This document shows, piece after piece, positions 10,868-22,149 of a stretch of 64,000 nt of DNA. Source of the stretch: Pyrus communis (taxonomy: Eukaryota; Streptophyta; Magnoliopsida; Rosales; Rosaceae); assembly GCF_963583255.1 (NCBI RefSeq), contig NC_084804.1, positions 30,110,112 through 30,174,111 of the forward strand, given 5' to 3'. The first letter of the stretch is position 1, and every line of letters begins with the position of its first letter. Under the pieces are notes generated by a model that was not told where the DNA came from, did no database searches, and saw only the letters and a program-made list of their open reading frames with translations. Both the position numbers and the translations under genes were made by a program.

Positions 10868-12952
10868 GTGATGACTGCACCTCATTCGCCTCCCTCGGCT
10901 CATCTGTCAGCAGCCACTGCTCCTGTACAAATGGACCACTTGCCGGTTGGTTCAGGGGTCTCTTAGGCGCCGGTGTCCTTAACCTCATCAGTGGAACCAC
11001 CTGTTAGCGCCAGACATGGTCACCGCTACCCCCGCACGCCCGACACACCATCGACATCCACTATTGATGCCTTAGGGTCACAACAAGGTAAAGTTTAATA
11101 ACGCCCCGCAAGTTGATAACTGTTTTTTTCCTATAGTGCCTTGGTGATTTCTCCATATAGACTGTTGTACGTGATATTGGATTGCCTAACGATGCTAGAA
11201 GGGTGGTCATTATTTCTTTGTAGAGAACAACGTGTCTCTAAAAAAAATTGTTCAATTTTTCTACTTAATTTCGAGTTTTACTAGTTTAATTTTGTTCAAA
11301 AATTTGAGCTCCAATTGCTCTAAGTTCTATCTTTAGTTATATAGGTAAGTAAAAAGAAAATGTGTAAAGCGGACTTATCATTGTGCTTTTCAAATGCATA
11401 TGCTTCCTTGAACTGAAAGTAATTGTTGTTTACTTATGCAAATCGCGAAGTTGGATTGTATTTACATTTTGTAATAGTGCATACAATGTTGGCAAAAGTA
11501 CAAACCTTATAAGAAATACCAAATATGAAATATGATAAGAATTTGGTTAACTTAGTTTTGTTATTTTAGGTTTAGTTTGTTAAGTTATGTCATTTAAGGA
11601 TTAAACAGTTATTACATATATTGTTTATTGTTGTCATCGTTCTGAACCTATTATTAAACAGTTATGATCATTCTGTTGGATACATATGTTGTTTATGTTA
11701 TTTTTAGGTTTTTGGGAAATGTTTTAATTATAGGGAGGTTATGCCGAAATTTTAGTAGGATTTGTTATTAGTTTTGGGTTAATGTTAATTCTATATTTCT
11801 TTGCAGCCAAGAAAAATACCCAGGGACCTTGTCACCAGTTGAAGACGGCGAAGATCACCCGGGTGACCAACAGATGTATCACTATCAGATACGAAGAGTG
11901 GTATTAGGCTGCACCAACGGCGGAGCAGCATAGCGCATTGGCCCACGACATTGGTCACGTCGTTCAGACCAATTGCCCTATGCAATGGAAGTCTGGGAAG
12001 GTGATGCCAGACAAGGTGAGGACGAAGGCGCGCGCACAATTGTTAGTAAGTATCCTACCTTTGAATTGTTTTTCCTTCAAATTTTATATATTTATATTAC
12101 TTAATGTATGTAATTAATTTGTTACATTACATATGAATTACAATTTGAGGACATCAACAACGATATGTTGACATACGTCAACATGCTCTTCTCTAAACAG
12201 TACAAGCTGTGGAAGAGTGATTTGCACCAATATTTTGAGACATTTGATGATCTGCAGGTCGCGCTTGAGGAGGGTTGTCCAAAGGAGTTTGAGGGTCAGG
12301 AGGATAATTGGACATGGCTCTGTAATCAAAATTCCCGGAGATCGATGTCTTTAGTGATGTTTATGTTCAACCCAGGGAGGAGTTGGGCGAGTCTCTTCAT
12401 GTAAGTATTCTTCAATTTTAATTATTATCTTACGCATTCAAGTTTCTTGGTTATTATATGAATGTTATAATTAATATTTGATGTTATATTACACATACAA
12501 CGATGATAGAGAAAAGGCAATTGGTTCTTCAGGAGTCTATCTTCTAGCTTCCTCCCGAGACTCTGCTCGAGTCTATGGATCCCCCAGATGATGCAGGGTT
12601 TCAGATCCTTACGGAGATCTTGGATCAGACTCTCGAGCGGAGGCTGGGGACATATTGTAGGGGGATGGGGAATGCCCGACAGCGGGAACTTAGAGCCCCT
12701 TCATCATCACAGTTAAAGAGTCAGGTGACAACTTTGACAGCAGAGGTGGCCGACCTTATGACTGAGCTCGCCTCGTATAGGAGCCAGATGTCACTGATTG
12801 TACAGGCCCTCAGTCAATCCGGCATTCGTCTCCCAAATCTTCGTCCCCTGTCGACCTCCAAGCCCTTCCAACCCAAGCATGGCCACACCTTTGCTTTGAG
12901 CCTGTCGACAACCTCAAGACCTTTCAGCTGCCTCTGCAAGACGACCACGTAG
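10868..12952 (+). pseudogene. CACTA TNPA-like accessory gene, broken
   Basis: Exon-like blocks: about 10868-11089 (Ala/Ser/Pro-rich, one stop), 11806-12047, 12141-12400 and 12510-12952. The second block encodes the pattern HDIGHVVQTNCPMQW then VMPDKV and ends at a GTAAGT donor. The third contains FSKQYKLWKSDLHQYF and EGCPKEFEGQEDNWTW, the hallmark of the plant Transposase_24/TNPA-like family. The fourth has ERRLGTYCRGMGN followed by a coiled coil (LKSQVTTLTAEVADLM). In En/Spm, TNPA binds the subterminal motifs and regulates transposition. One stop in block 2 and a frame break after block 3 make this copy defective. Confidence 0.7.
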
Positions 12953-13164
12953 ACTACGCCACATTATTTTCTTAGTTTTTTACTTCCTTACATTTTAAAC
13001 ATTTTTCTTGTAAATAGTACATACATTTATATTAATTTAAATATATTCATTTTCTCTTCATTACATTTTTTAATTTCAATTTAATTTTATTACCAAAAAA
13101 AAAATGCAATTTTTTTATTACAAATTAAAAAAAAAAAAAACGTAAAATAAAAAAAAAATATTTA

Positions 13165-13515
13165 TTTTTGCATGACGAAAACCTTCGTCTCGCAAAACTC
13201 AATCGACAAACTAGGTTTCGTCACTCAATAATAAATTGTCGTCACGCAAAGTTTAGAGAGACGAATAATAGTCATCCTATGTATGTATCCTGATATTTTG
13301 TGCGACGAAAACATTCGTTCCTAAAAAATTTGTGCGACGAAGGGTAAACCGTCGCGCAGTGTTTTTGCGACCAATGATGTTTTTCGTCGTGCAAAGTCTT
13401 TCTTCACCATCTTTGTGCGATGGATTTTACGCGACGAAGTTTCTGTCACGCTGAAGTTTGTGCAATGGAAATACACTTTGCACGACCAACTTTGGTTCTT
13501 CGCGCAAATAGTAAA
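13165..13515. repeat. CACTA subterminal repeat array, right
   Basis: About ten copies of motifs like GCGACGAA and TTCGTCGTGCAAAG in both orientations lie just inside the right terminus. They are interspersed with the T/A runs that follow the TNPA-like gene. Confidence 0.75.
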
Positions 13516-13526
13516 ATGTAGTAGTG
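13499..13526 (-). repeat. CACTA right terminal inverted repeat
   Basis: On the minus strand it starts CACTACTACATTTTACTATT and then reads TGCGCGAA. It agrees with the left end in the CACTA pentamer and the first subterminal motif, but is diverged in between. Confidence 0.75.
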
Positions 13527-16090
13527 GGCACCTCACGTTAGCCCCCAAAATCTGAGCACAAAAATAGTATCGCAACAAATTTTTTGATCCAATCAGCAAA
13601 GGCCCCTACGATTGTAATTTTATGACATTGTTTTCTTTAGAAAAATAAGTAAAATTAAATATTGATTACTCCCATATCTCCCATATCTAATTTTCCTTTT
13701 CTTAAAGATTTTTGTGTATACGTATTATAATTTGGCCGTTTGACCATGTAATGAATATTTATGCTTACAACTGTCTACAAACTCATACCCAAACCCACAA
13801 GAATGCTACATTTTAATGTATCTGTCAAGAAGACTACATTTTCCTAAAGTTCATCCGTTAAATGATTGCACGACAAACATGGGTCTTGTTAATGGCTGGT
13901 GGCAGCAACCAAATGTCCCAAAATAGCTGTTTATTTTTCCAAGTGTTCATAAGGGACCTATTTATTTTTGTAGCAAGCTAATGTTATGTATAATTCATGT
14001 AGTGGGTAGTTTCTCTCTTCGATACATTTGTTGGTTTACAAGATAAACCATCAAAACATGAATTTCACATAAACTGGACAATGACTTTAAAAACAAGTAA
14101 AACGTATTCTGCAACTGATGGTGGATTATCATGATAGTTAGAGTCTTCCTCTCAAACCAACTCTGTCCCAGGTTCAACCCTTGCTCTCCCCCAGCAGTGT
14201 AATTTAGAGTAAAAATATCACTTATATTAAAAAAAATGTCACACTCTTTGCAATTGAAAAAACAAATTGCTCCTACAAATGGGGTTAACGATTTTCTCCG
14301 ACGACGTTGACGATGCGAAAGACAGCAACATAGTTGGATCAATAGGATAAGCAATCTATTGTCACCACCTATGAATTCTTGACTCTTGCGTTGACAAAAA
14401 GTTTGAACGATAACCAAAATTGGCACATGAATTTCTGCCCCTAGTGCAATGCAATTACACCAACTTCAACTATGATCCAAACCCAAATATAGAATATCAA
14501 AGCAATTCATCTATCAGCCAGCTCAAAAAGGCTATATATGGAGCACATGGAGACTCTGTGTCACCCAATGCATTTGATCCACATATTTGGCTTATCCGGC
14601 TACACATGACATGGCGCGTTAATAGTATTATTTTTTTAGGTATTTGAAACTTTTTATGACATAATATAAAACTCTGAGGTTACCAATATTCTTGATTTAC
14701 CGTTGTGTATAATATATTTGTTCAACAACATATGTCTTCTTAACTTTAAATTTGTGTCATAAACGTCGTCTTTATAATTTACCTGCAGCAAGCTGCCATA
14801 GCTTTCAGGTGACAATCGTATTTGTTTGTGGTTTATCTTCTTACTGCCTTGTCTAGTTTTTATAAATGGTAAATTGGCTGTTGACTTTCTTTGTTGGTAT
14901 TGATTCTTTTGGGACACTACAACATAAAGATATGTGATTCTCTCAACTCAAAAACTACTCTAGGGGCTGACATGCAATGTCAAGTGAAGACAGTTAAAAC
15001 TCTCTCCTTTGCCTAAAGAAGCTTAACCCACTTCCATCTGCATCTAGCAATTGTGACTGAAACACGAGAGCTTCTTATGATAAATCTATTGTTTGTGTTA
15101 CTTTTACCATCATACTAAATCTTTTGCAACTCCTAAGGAGATGGCCATTTGTGATTTGTAACTTCTTTGTTTTTCCCATATGAACATGAGAAGAGAACTT
15201 TATGCCATCATACTAAACTAGTGATATGTGCTTTTTGTTATGCTCCGATCCCGAGATACGTCCAAGATTAACACATGACGTCACTACATACCTTCTCATC
15301 TATCATGTCTCACCTCTGAGACATGACCAAAACAAATCAAATGTTCAGTAGCGCAGTAACTTTGCTTTTTATATCATGGCTGCATCTATCCTCTGTGTTA
15401 AACTACCTATGTACCCTAAGACGGGATCAAGCTATTCGTAGTTCATCCTTTCGATTAAGCTTTGAAATTTCTCAAGGCATTCACAGACAAGAAACATAAA
15501 GCCTTAGCATCACTCAATAGAACTCAACGAGCATGGTTTGCTAGATTCTATATTATGAAATTCAACCATTCAACAACCAGGGGTTTCATTCATCCTTCAT
15601 GTATATCTCACTGTTTTCTAACAACAATTCCACAATTAGAACAGATAATCGAATCAATGAATTAAAGATGCATAATATTAACATTTAACTAAGTTAGTCA
15701 ACAATTAAAGTCATATATCATTTCACTAAGTTAAATAAAGCTTACCTGTAAGGTTCGTCGTATTTCCTTACCTGAAATCCAAAGTAATAGCATTGTAGCC
15801 CTAAGTTACAAACATAAGTACAGGCCTTAGCAACTTCTATGCTTCTGCATTCTACACCGACTCAAAGGAACCGTCAAGATTTCTAAAGATCTTGTTCTTG
15901 ACCATCTCAATGGAGTCTGAACTGAACACGATTCCAAACCACCTAGGAGAATTGAGATGAAGTATGGTATAAGAATCACTCAATGGAACCCTAGCAAAAC
16001 ACGGTTCTGGCCCACTCAATGGGACCGACCATGACACGATTTTGACCATTGAACAAAATCGAGACCAAGCAGGTTATCCGGACCACTCAA
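13527..16090. other. Intergenic, no gene recognised apart from a SINE-like unit
   Basis: AT-rich DNA without a convincing coding region. The short reading frames found here have no recognisable protein features. A tRNA-derived unit lies near 14115-14235. From about 15240 the sequence becomes less AT-rich and leads into the tandem array that begins near 16095. Four CACTCAATGG-type motifs (15852-16090) look like a forerunner of that array. Confidence 0.4.
14115..14235 (+). mobile_element. tRNA-derived SINE fragment
   Basis: A region with a box-A-like TAGTTAGAGTCTT, a good box-B match GGTTCAACCCTTG 45 bp further on, and a TGTAATTTAGAGTA stretch ending in A-runs matches the common plant SINE layout. 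No target duplication was established. Confidence 0.4.
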
Positions 16091-16094
16091 TGGA

Positions 16095-16825
16095 AACCTA
16101 CTCTAGAATGCGTATGGTTCCCCAGTATGAATTAACCAGGAGGAACCATAGGCATATATCCAATAGCGTGATCCCTAAATGCGAATTAACCAAGTATGAC
16201 CATCTATTGATCAAATGTGATTAAGTAGGTAATGGCCCTCCAATATGGATTAACCAAGCAGAACTCTATGCATCCATCTGATAGCGTGATACCCTAATGC
16301 GGAATAGCTAGGTATGACCATCTATGGAACTAATGTGACCAAGTAAACCATGACCTCACAATGCAAATTAACCAGGCAAAGTCAGCCCTCGAATACATAT
16401 GGTCCCTCAATGCGGATTAATCAGGCATGACCATAGGCAACCATCTAATAGGGTGGTCCCCCAATGCGGATTAACCAAGCAGAGCCACCTGTGAAAGTAA
16501 TGTAACCAACCAGGCAATGACCCACCAATGCAGATTAACCAGGTGGAGTCACTACTAGAGTGCGTATGGTCCCCCAATGTGGATTAACCAGGAAGAACCA
16601 TAATCATGCCTCCAATAGTGTGGTTCCTCAATGCAGATCAATCAGACGGAGCCACTTATAAAAATGATGTAACAAGGTAGGCAGTGACCCCCCAATGCGA
16701 ATTAACCAAGTAGAGTCACCCCTAGAATGCCTATAGTTCTCTAATGCTGATTAACAAGGTAGGACTATAGGTATACACATAATATTATGGTCTCCCAATG
16801 CGAATTAACCAGGCAGAACCATCCA
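16095..16825 (+). repeat. Degenerate tandem array, 13 units of about 50-68 bp
   Basis: Thirteen copies of a motif close to CCCAATGCGGATTAACCAGG followed by a purine-rich GCAGAGTCAC-like tail. They start near 16108, 16178, 16236, 16290, 16357, 16409, 16460, 16523, 16576, 16632, 16693, 16741 and 16795. Between motifs lie weaker shared words such as GAGTGCGTATGGT and CATCCAATAGCGTG. Units differ by 10-25 percent. There is no long open frame through the array. Confidence 0.75.
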
Positions 16826-16829
16826 TGTA

Positions 16830-18384
16830 CCACTCTTAAATGGTACAGTCACATCATCACATATCATACAACATACAACAATTCAACAAGAACATAATTA
16901 GCTTGTCGTACAACGTGTAAGTCCTACGCAATATTTCTAATATGGTTCTTGACTCATCCCTTTATACTAACAATTTCTCATTATTAATATTCTCGTCTGG
17001 AAGCCCAATGACTACGTAAATCCTAGTTAGGCGTCACTTTCATGCACCCAAGATGACACGCAAACCAAGGTAAGCGCACTAGGCTTATTAGGTTGCTAGT
17101 AATGCTATTTCAACATTTAAGAATGATTTAGAACTTGCTGACCAGAGTTAACCCTCAATCAAGCAGTCCTTACCTAGGTTATTAACCCTAATATTTTGAT
17201 CTGGAAGATCTGGGCATTGAATTTCCAATCCATAATTTCCTAAAATCCTCAAATATTATGTATGACCACATACTATAATTTAATGACGATCCAACGGCCG
17301 GATCTTCATCTGTTACAAAGTTAAGTGGTAGCCATTTACAAAACTAGGCTCAAACGGTCGAATCTTGTTAAACAGATGTCAAAACTGGATTCTAGGAATC
17401 AAAATTAGCCAAAGTTGACAAAGTAGGTTGTTGGCCCAAGCTGGCGTCCATGAAGAGGAGAGTAAATTCCATCAAAATGATACCCTAAAAGAGGAAAGTA
17501 AATTCCATACCTTCCATAAAGGCTAATTACGCCGGAAAAACCTGAAACTGGCGAGGGAGCACTGGACACCCAAAACCCTTGAACAACCATTCGACTTCGC
17601 CAGAGCTCCAACGTCCTAAACATTGGTCGGGATTTGTTACTGGGGTTGAGGTGAGTTGACTACAAGTGGTGGCAGATGTTGGGCTAGCCGGAGTTGGGAG
17701 ATCGCTGCTATGGAACTTGGGAAACGACAAGTTTTAGTTCGCCCAAATGGGGGCAACCAAGGGTGATTTTGGTTCGTTAGGCCGTAGGGATTCAAATGGT
17801 GGTGGTGACAAGGGTTTTCGCCTTCGAAAACCATCGAAAACATGGCAGAGAACACAGAAAACGGGTCAAGAGGCCAGCGAATCGAGTTAACGGTTTCGGC
17901 CGTGAGTCAATGCGTGATTAAGCCTCCTTCCTAAATTCTGGGACCTTCCATAAATAGAAAGTCCAAAGGACAAAATTACCTCCACCTTTGATCGCTTATT
18001 TCTCATTCATTAGAATTCCATTTCATGAACAGTTTTCGTCTATGCGTTCGTGGAAGCGAGCTCTATCCGAAAATGCTAAGAGTGACCCTGAAAAGTCTAC
18101 GATTTTTAAATGACTAATAACAAGAAATCAACTTGGAGGAGCAGGTCGAATAGTCAAAGAAGGGTATGAGATATTTCCTATTCTCGGATTTTTAAATGAA
18201 TAGTAACAAGAAATCAACCTTATATTAACTATTTAACCAATAATCTAAAATTTACGAACTATAAAAATAAATTCTAACAAAATGCGAATTACAAAAATTG
18301 AATAGTGAAACTTGGCTGCGGGATTTCACACCTTTTAATTTTATCATTTGATGTGCTAATTTGCTTCCCCTTTGTTGAGTTTGT
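16830..18384. other. Intergenic, possible retroelement-derived sequence
   Basis: No protein recognised. Minus-strand frames at 17405-17855 are short and mutually overlapping, with no family resemblance. A roughly 30 bp sequence around AATAACAAGAAATCAAC occurs twice (near 18115 and 18205), flanking an AT-rich stretch. The mixed-composition block from about 15240 to 18240 could be a non-coding LTR-type element, but no termini could be assigned. Confidence 0.3.
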
Positions 18385-19140
18385 AATTACCAAAAAGTGC
18401 AATAGGGCCTATAAGTACGAGAACCTTATGCCAATAGTTGAAAAGGTTGTGCATACAAATTTGCCCAAATTAGTTAGATATGATTAATTTGGCCAAAATA
18501 AAGGCATATATATAATCGAATTCTAACAAATGTAATGCTTGTTCTTACACATGTTGGTACCAAATATATTTGTTTATGTTCCTTGTATTGATCTAGAAGG
18601 ACTAAGCAACCAATTTGTATCTGGAATCATGGCTTTGGTCATAGGTATCATCACCAAGATCCGATTAACACGAAATATGTTAAAGAAAATAACTGAGGTT
18701 ACTTTTCTATGTAAGCCCTGTTTACTACAATGGAATGATGAATAAAGATCACTAGTTTCCTGCACCCGCCATCTCCAACATTGACTACCTGACCACTATG
18801 AAATGCATGTTGTCAGCATAAAGCCAGCAGCCATGCCGCCCGATATTGAAGAAATGTTGAATCCTGTTCTCAAGTGAATCAATGTGTTGAAACAAAACTT
18901 GTCATCTAAATAATTATGTTAATCATCTTAATACTGTTGAATTATGCCATTGAAGTTTGTAGCACTTAAAAAATACAAAACAAACATGGAAGATCTAAAT
19001 CATGAGAAACTAACCTTGATCCTATACATTTTTCTTTGTTGCTTTCATTTGCAGGCACTTGAGGATGCTCTTGTTCAACAAGAGGAGCTAACTTTAAAAA
19101 TAAGAAGAATAAAAAGAAGTTGTTATGTAACCACGTAATA
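18385..19140 (+). pseudogene. SEC14-like (SFH) pseudogene, C-terminal exons only
   Basis: Three blocks match the last exons of the intact SFH genes in order. Block 1 (about 18390-18485) reads NRAYKYENLMPIVEKVV up to VRYD and a stop; compare [24 protein letters not shown]. Block 2 (about 18572-18915) reads LEGLSNQFVSGIMALVIG and KIRLTRNMLKKITE, the hydrophobic nodulin-type segment. Next come degraded coiled-coil remnants in shifted frames (NIDYLTTMKCM; MPPDIEEMLNPVLK). Block 3 (about 19054-19138) reads ALEDALVQQEELTLKIRRIKR, the last coiled-coil exon. Introns remain, so it is a duplicated gene fragment, not a processed copy. No Sec14 domain exons were found upstream. It lies on the same strand as SFH-A, about 8 kb before it. 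Confidence 0.75.
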
Positions 19141-19239
19141 TGTCACTTCAACATTTTGACCTCCTTTTGTGTTAGATCTATTTAAGTGTTTTCACTTTTC
19201 TAGTTTTTTTATTTTATTTTTTCATATTGTTATGGGAGC

Positions 19240-20324
19240 AAAGGCGGTCCTAAAGTTTTTTGGTGTCAATTCCTCCGTTAAAATGTTGACGTGGCAAATG
19301 ACGGGACCCATTTTCTATTAAAAATTAATTAATTAAATATTAAAAAATTAAAAATATTTTTTTTTTTTGGCATGAAGACCCACCCCTTCCCTCACCTTTT
19401 CTTCCCTCACCCCCTTATCCCACCCAAAACCCAGATCCCTTCCCTGTAACCCCCGACCCCTTCCCCACCCATGCCAACACCTTCACCCACTACAACCTCC
19501 TCCTCCCCCAACCCCTTCCCCACCCATGCCAACATCTCCCCCCTCCCGACCCACCACCTCCTTTTCTTCTTCTTCTGTTCTTCCCCATCCACCCGTATCC
19601 CCCTCCACACCCCCAACCTTCCTTCACCAGCCCACTGTCGCCCTCTCTTCCTCCATCTCCATGTCCTTCCATCTCACCCATGGATCCCCTCTCCCTCCGT
19701 CGATCTGGACCCGGACGCACAAAACAGCGACGTTGACCCGAACCCAGATGGGGTGTTTGTTGGGTCGGGCGTGTTCAAGAGCGACAACCTAGTGAAACAG
19801 GGAAAGGCGATTGTGCAGGCGGTGATGCACTCTCGAGATCCAGATGTGCTGGCGAAGGTGAGCTACAAGTTGGGGGAGGCGATGGTGGGGTTCAAGGGAC
19901 TGTTTAGGTGGATTGTTGATGTGGTGTTCCTCGTAGGCGTGGATATGGGGAAGAGAGGGCGGCGGTGGGTTGGTGAAGGAAGGTTGTTTTGGGGGGGGGG
20001 GGGGGGGACACAGGTGGATGGGGAAGAAAAGAAGAAGAAGAAAAAGAAGAAGGGGAGACAAGGATGGACAGGTGGGTCCGCCATTAAAAAAAATAATTTT
20101 ATTGAGAATTTAAAAAAAATTAAATTTTTTTTTTTAATTTTTTAATAATGAGTGGCTCCTGCTTCAAGACACATCAGTATTTAACAGAAAATTAACAAAC
20201 AAAATGACGAAAGGTACGACATTGCAACAAATTTGGAGATACGGTATGACATTGAAACTTTTTAAAGACGAGGTATGAAACTGTTAATGACCCAATAGTT
20301 GAGGTAGTTCTGTATAATTTACCC
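19240..20324. mobile_element. Mutator-like element 1 with captured gene fragment
   Basis: The right arm (about 20145-20324) ends AATTTACCC and carries the same long terminal sequence as elements 2 and 3 (CAGTATTTAACAGAAAAT; AATAGTTGAGGTAGTT). The left arm (about 19250-19320) has the matching inner part, inverted (GTTGACGTGGCAAATGACGG), but the outermost bases are missing. The interior is C/T-rich on the left and G/A-rich on the right, continuing the fold-back. It contains the PDX1-like fragment at 19747-19890. The assignment to the Mutator superfamily rests on the long TIRs and on the approximately 9 bp target duplication of element 3. Confidence 0.6.
19747..19890 (+). pseudogene. PDX1: PDX1 (pyridoxal 5'-phosphate synthase) fragment captured by a MULE
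   Basis: Within an open frame starting at 19471, 48 codons read [12 protein letters not shown], then [19 protein letters not shown] and LGEAMVG. These are the phosphate-binding and C-terminal segments of PDX1, the vitamin B6 biosynthesis synthase subunit that makes PLP from pentose and triose phosphates with glutamine-derived ammonia. The family has a GVFVGSGIFKS-type motif followed by ARAIVQAVTHY and GLGEAMVG. Several changes (for example DNLVKQGK in place of a GDPxxRAR-type stretch, YKLGEAM for CGLGEAM) and the loss of the rest of the roughly 310-residue protein show that it is a dead fragment. It sits inside Mutator-like element 1, the arrangement called a Pack-MULE. Confidence 0.8.
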
Positions 20325-20505
20325 TAAAAAATTATTTAAGAAGGTTGGAACCTAGTCAAAGTTAGGGGCTAGGCCCTCACTCTTATATTATATTACTTGA
20401 AGAAAAAACATACAACGGGTGACATAGTACCTAAACTCTGACAAAAAAAAAAAAAACAAAAAACAAAAACAAGAAACAAAATCAAATACAAACACTACAG
20501 GTAAA
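20325..20505. other. A-rich spacer
   Basis: A-rich DNA between the end of Mutator-like element 1 and the hAT-like coding remnant. No feature seen. Confidence 0.4.
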
Positions 20506-20509
20506 ACTC

Positions 20510-22030
20510 ATTAAAATTTCAACCTTTAAGAAATCGTCTTCTTACACTTTTTGAAGCAAAATCATCAATTATATCATCATTATCCAAGTCTTCAATCTCA
20601 TATTTTTCAATGCATAAGATTGCTAATCCATTTAGCCTATCTTAAGTCATAGTGGTTCGCAAGTAAGATGTTAATAATTTCAATTTTAAAAAACTTCTTT
20701 TTGCAAATGTCACGGTGACAATATAATCAGCAATATACAATAAGCAATCAGCACATTTAGACACATGTCAACTTCTTTTATAAACAATACTATTTTTATG
20801 GATGTCAAGGGTTATCAGATTCAAATGCTTCTTTAGATAACATTATTTGCAAAATTTGTAATTCGGAACATAAGATGGCTTCATCTACATCAATGACGTT
20901 GCTATGTTTCAAATATACTTTGAGATTCATACATTCTTTTAGCTCCTGATTATTCAATGAAATTAACTTTGATGCATCAAACAAGAAGCCAAAAATAGAT
21001 TGAAAAGCCTTCAATTGTTCAAACCTGTGTTTCAGTTGAGAAAGAGTAATATCCACTATAACAATACAATAATTTGTTGTAAGTGATTCTTCAGTTGACT
21101 GTTGTTCCTTCTCACTACCATCAATTCCATCATGATGCTTTCTTTTAGATCAATGATGTTTAGTTTGAAAAATAGGTTCAATTCCTAAATCAAGTGCAAT
21201 TTCTGTATCATCATTCATTGCATAAGCAAAACTAGTTTCTCTATAATGCTTCCAATGCCTTTACAACAACATCAAAACACGTCTTCACATTGTAATTTTT
21301 GTGCTCATCATGTTAATCTTTGACAAACTGTCATACCAAATAACCAAAGTTTGTACAATGTCAAAACTTGAAAGTTTTCTTAATGCTGACGATCTTTCAT
21401 CCTTATTGGGATTATCAGTAATTTCCACTAGTTTAAACAAAGAATCTTTAACTTTGGCAACTTGGGATTTAATTGTTTTGATACTTTCAATATGACTTTC
21501 CCATCGAGTAGTTTATATTGACAGATTTAAACCATCAATATATTCAAGCAAAATAGTCCAGCGCTTTGTAGAGTTGAAAAACATAATATATACAAATTGA
21601 CATGCTCCAAACAAAGATTTTTCTTTTAGACACGAACTTGTCATATCGCAAACTATTATATTAAGACAATGAGAACAACATTTCATGTAAAACGCTCTAG
21701 AATTTATGTCTGACAATTCTTTTGGAGACCTTAGGAGAACATGTCATGTAAAATGCTCGAGAATTTATGTCCAAAAATCTTTTTGGACACCTTGGTGTTT
21801 CACTCTTATATTAGATTTATTACCATAATCTTGTACCCTCACATTATCAATAACAAGATCAAGAGATTTTATTACATCTTGCAATTCACTAAAAAGTCAT
21901 TGTCTTGATATATCTTCCACACTTAAAAACTCCAAGAAATACTCCCATATTTTATTGACTTGACAAGTCAACACATCTTAAAATTAAAGTCATATGCTCC
22001 ACATGACTTGGATTAGGAGTATAATCAAGG
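20510..22030 (-). pseudogene. hAT-family transposase (ZMYM1-like), C-terminal half, broken
   Basis: Read from high to low coordinates on the minus strand. About 21716-21513 encodes SRAFYMKCCSHCLNIIVCD and STKRWTILLEYIDGLNL, matching the His/Cys-rich region and the STKRW segment of plant hAT-like proteins related to zinc-finger MYM-type protein 1. Further pieces follow (IKSQVAKVKDSLFKLVE; DVDEAILCSELQILQ). At 20720-20510 comes the dimerisation domain (FLKLKLLTSYLRTTMT, DRLNGLAILCIEKYEIED). Stops and frame changes occur throughout and the N-terminal zinc finger part is absent. It lies between two Mutator-like elements. Confidence 0.7.
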
Positions 22031-22149
22031 ATGACCTAAAAAAAAAAATTTGGGCTCTTTTATTTTTTTTAATGATTGGATTATGCCTTTTCAAGTTAAA
22101 GTAGCTATTAACTCATTTTAGATTTTCTGGCCCAGATAGTGATGAGGAA

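Larger units (their letters stand above)
4234..13526 (+). mobile_element. CACTA (En/Spm-type) DNA transposon, about 9.3 kb, decayed
   Basis: The left end starts CACTAGTAGAAAAAACAG and the right end, read on the other strand, starts CACTACTACATTTTAC, as expected for CACTA terminal inverted repeats. The flanking 3-mers GAC (4231-4233) and GGC (13527-13529) are compatible with a 3 bp target duplication that has one change. Inside are many copies of a short motif of the type TGCGCGACGAA / TTCGTCGCGCA, typical of CACTA subterminal repeats that bind the accessory protein. The element carries a TNPD-like transposase (7402-9876), a TNPA-like gene (10868-12952) and two extra TNPA-like fragments (4657-5041, 5618-6060). 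All coding parts have stops or frameshifts, so the copy is not autonomous. Confidence 0.85.

Noticed and set aside
4231..13529. Perfect target duplication for the CACTA element
   Set aside because: The flanking 3-mers are GAC and GGC, so only an imperfect match can be claimed.
14115..14235. Functional tRNA gene
   Set aside because: Only box-like elements are present; no cloverleaf with acceptor stem could be drawn, so a SINE is more likely.
16095..16825. CRISPR-like array
   Set aside because: Units are diverged, the spacing varies, the supposed spacers share words, and this is plant nuclear DNA.
19407..20145. Long open frames on both strands
   Set aside because: They result from C/T- and G/A-rich simple sequence of a fold-back element. 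Only the 48-codon PDX1-like piece has protein character.
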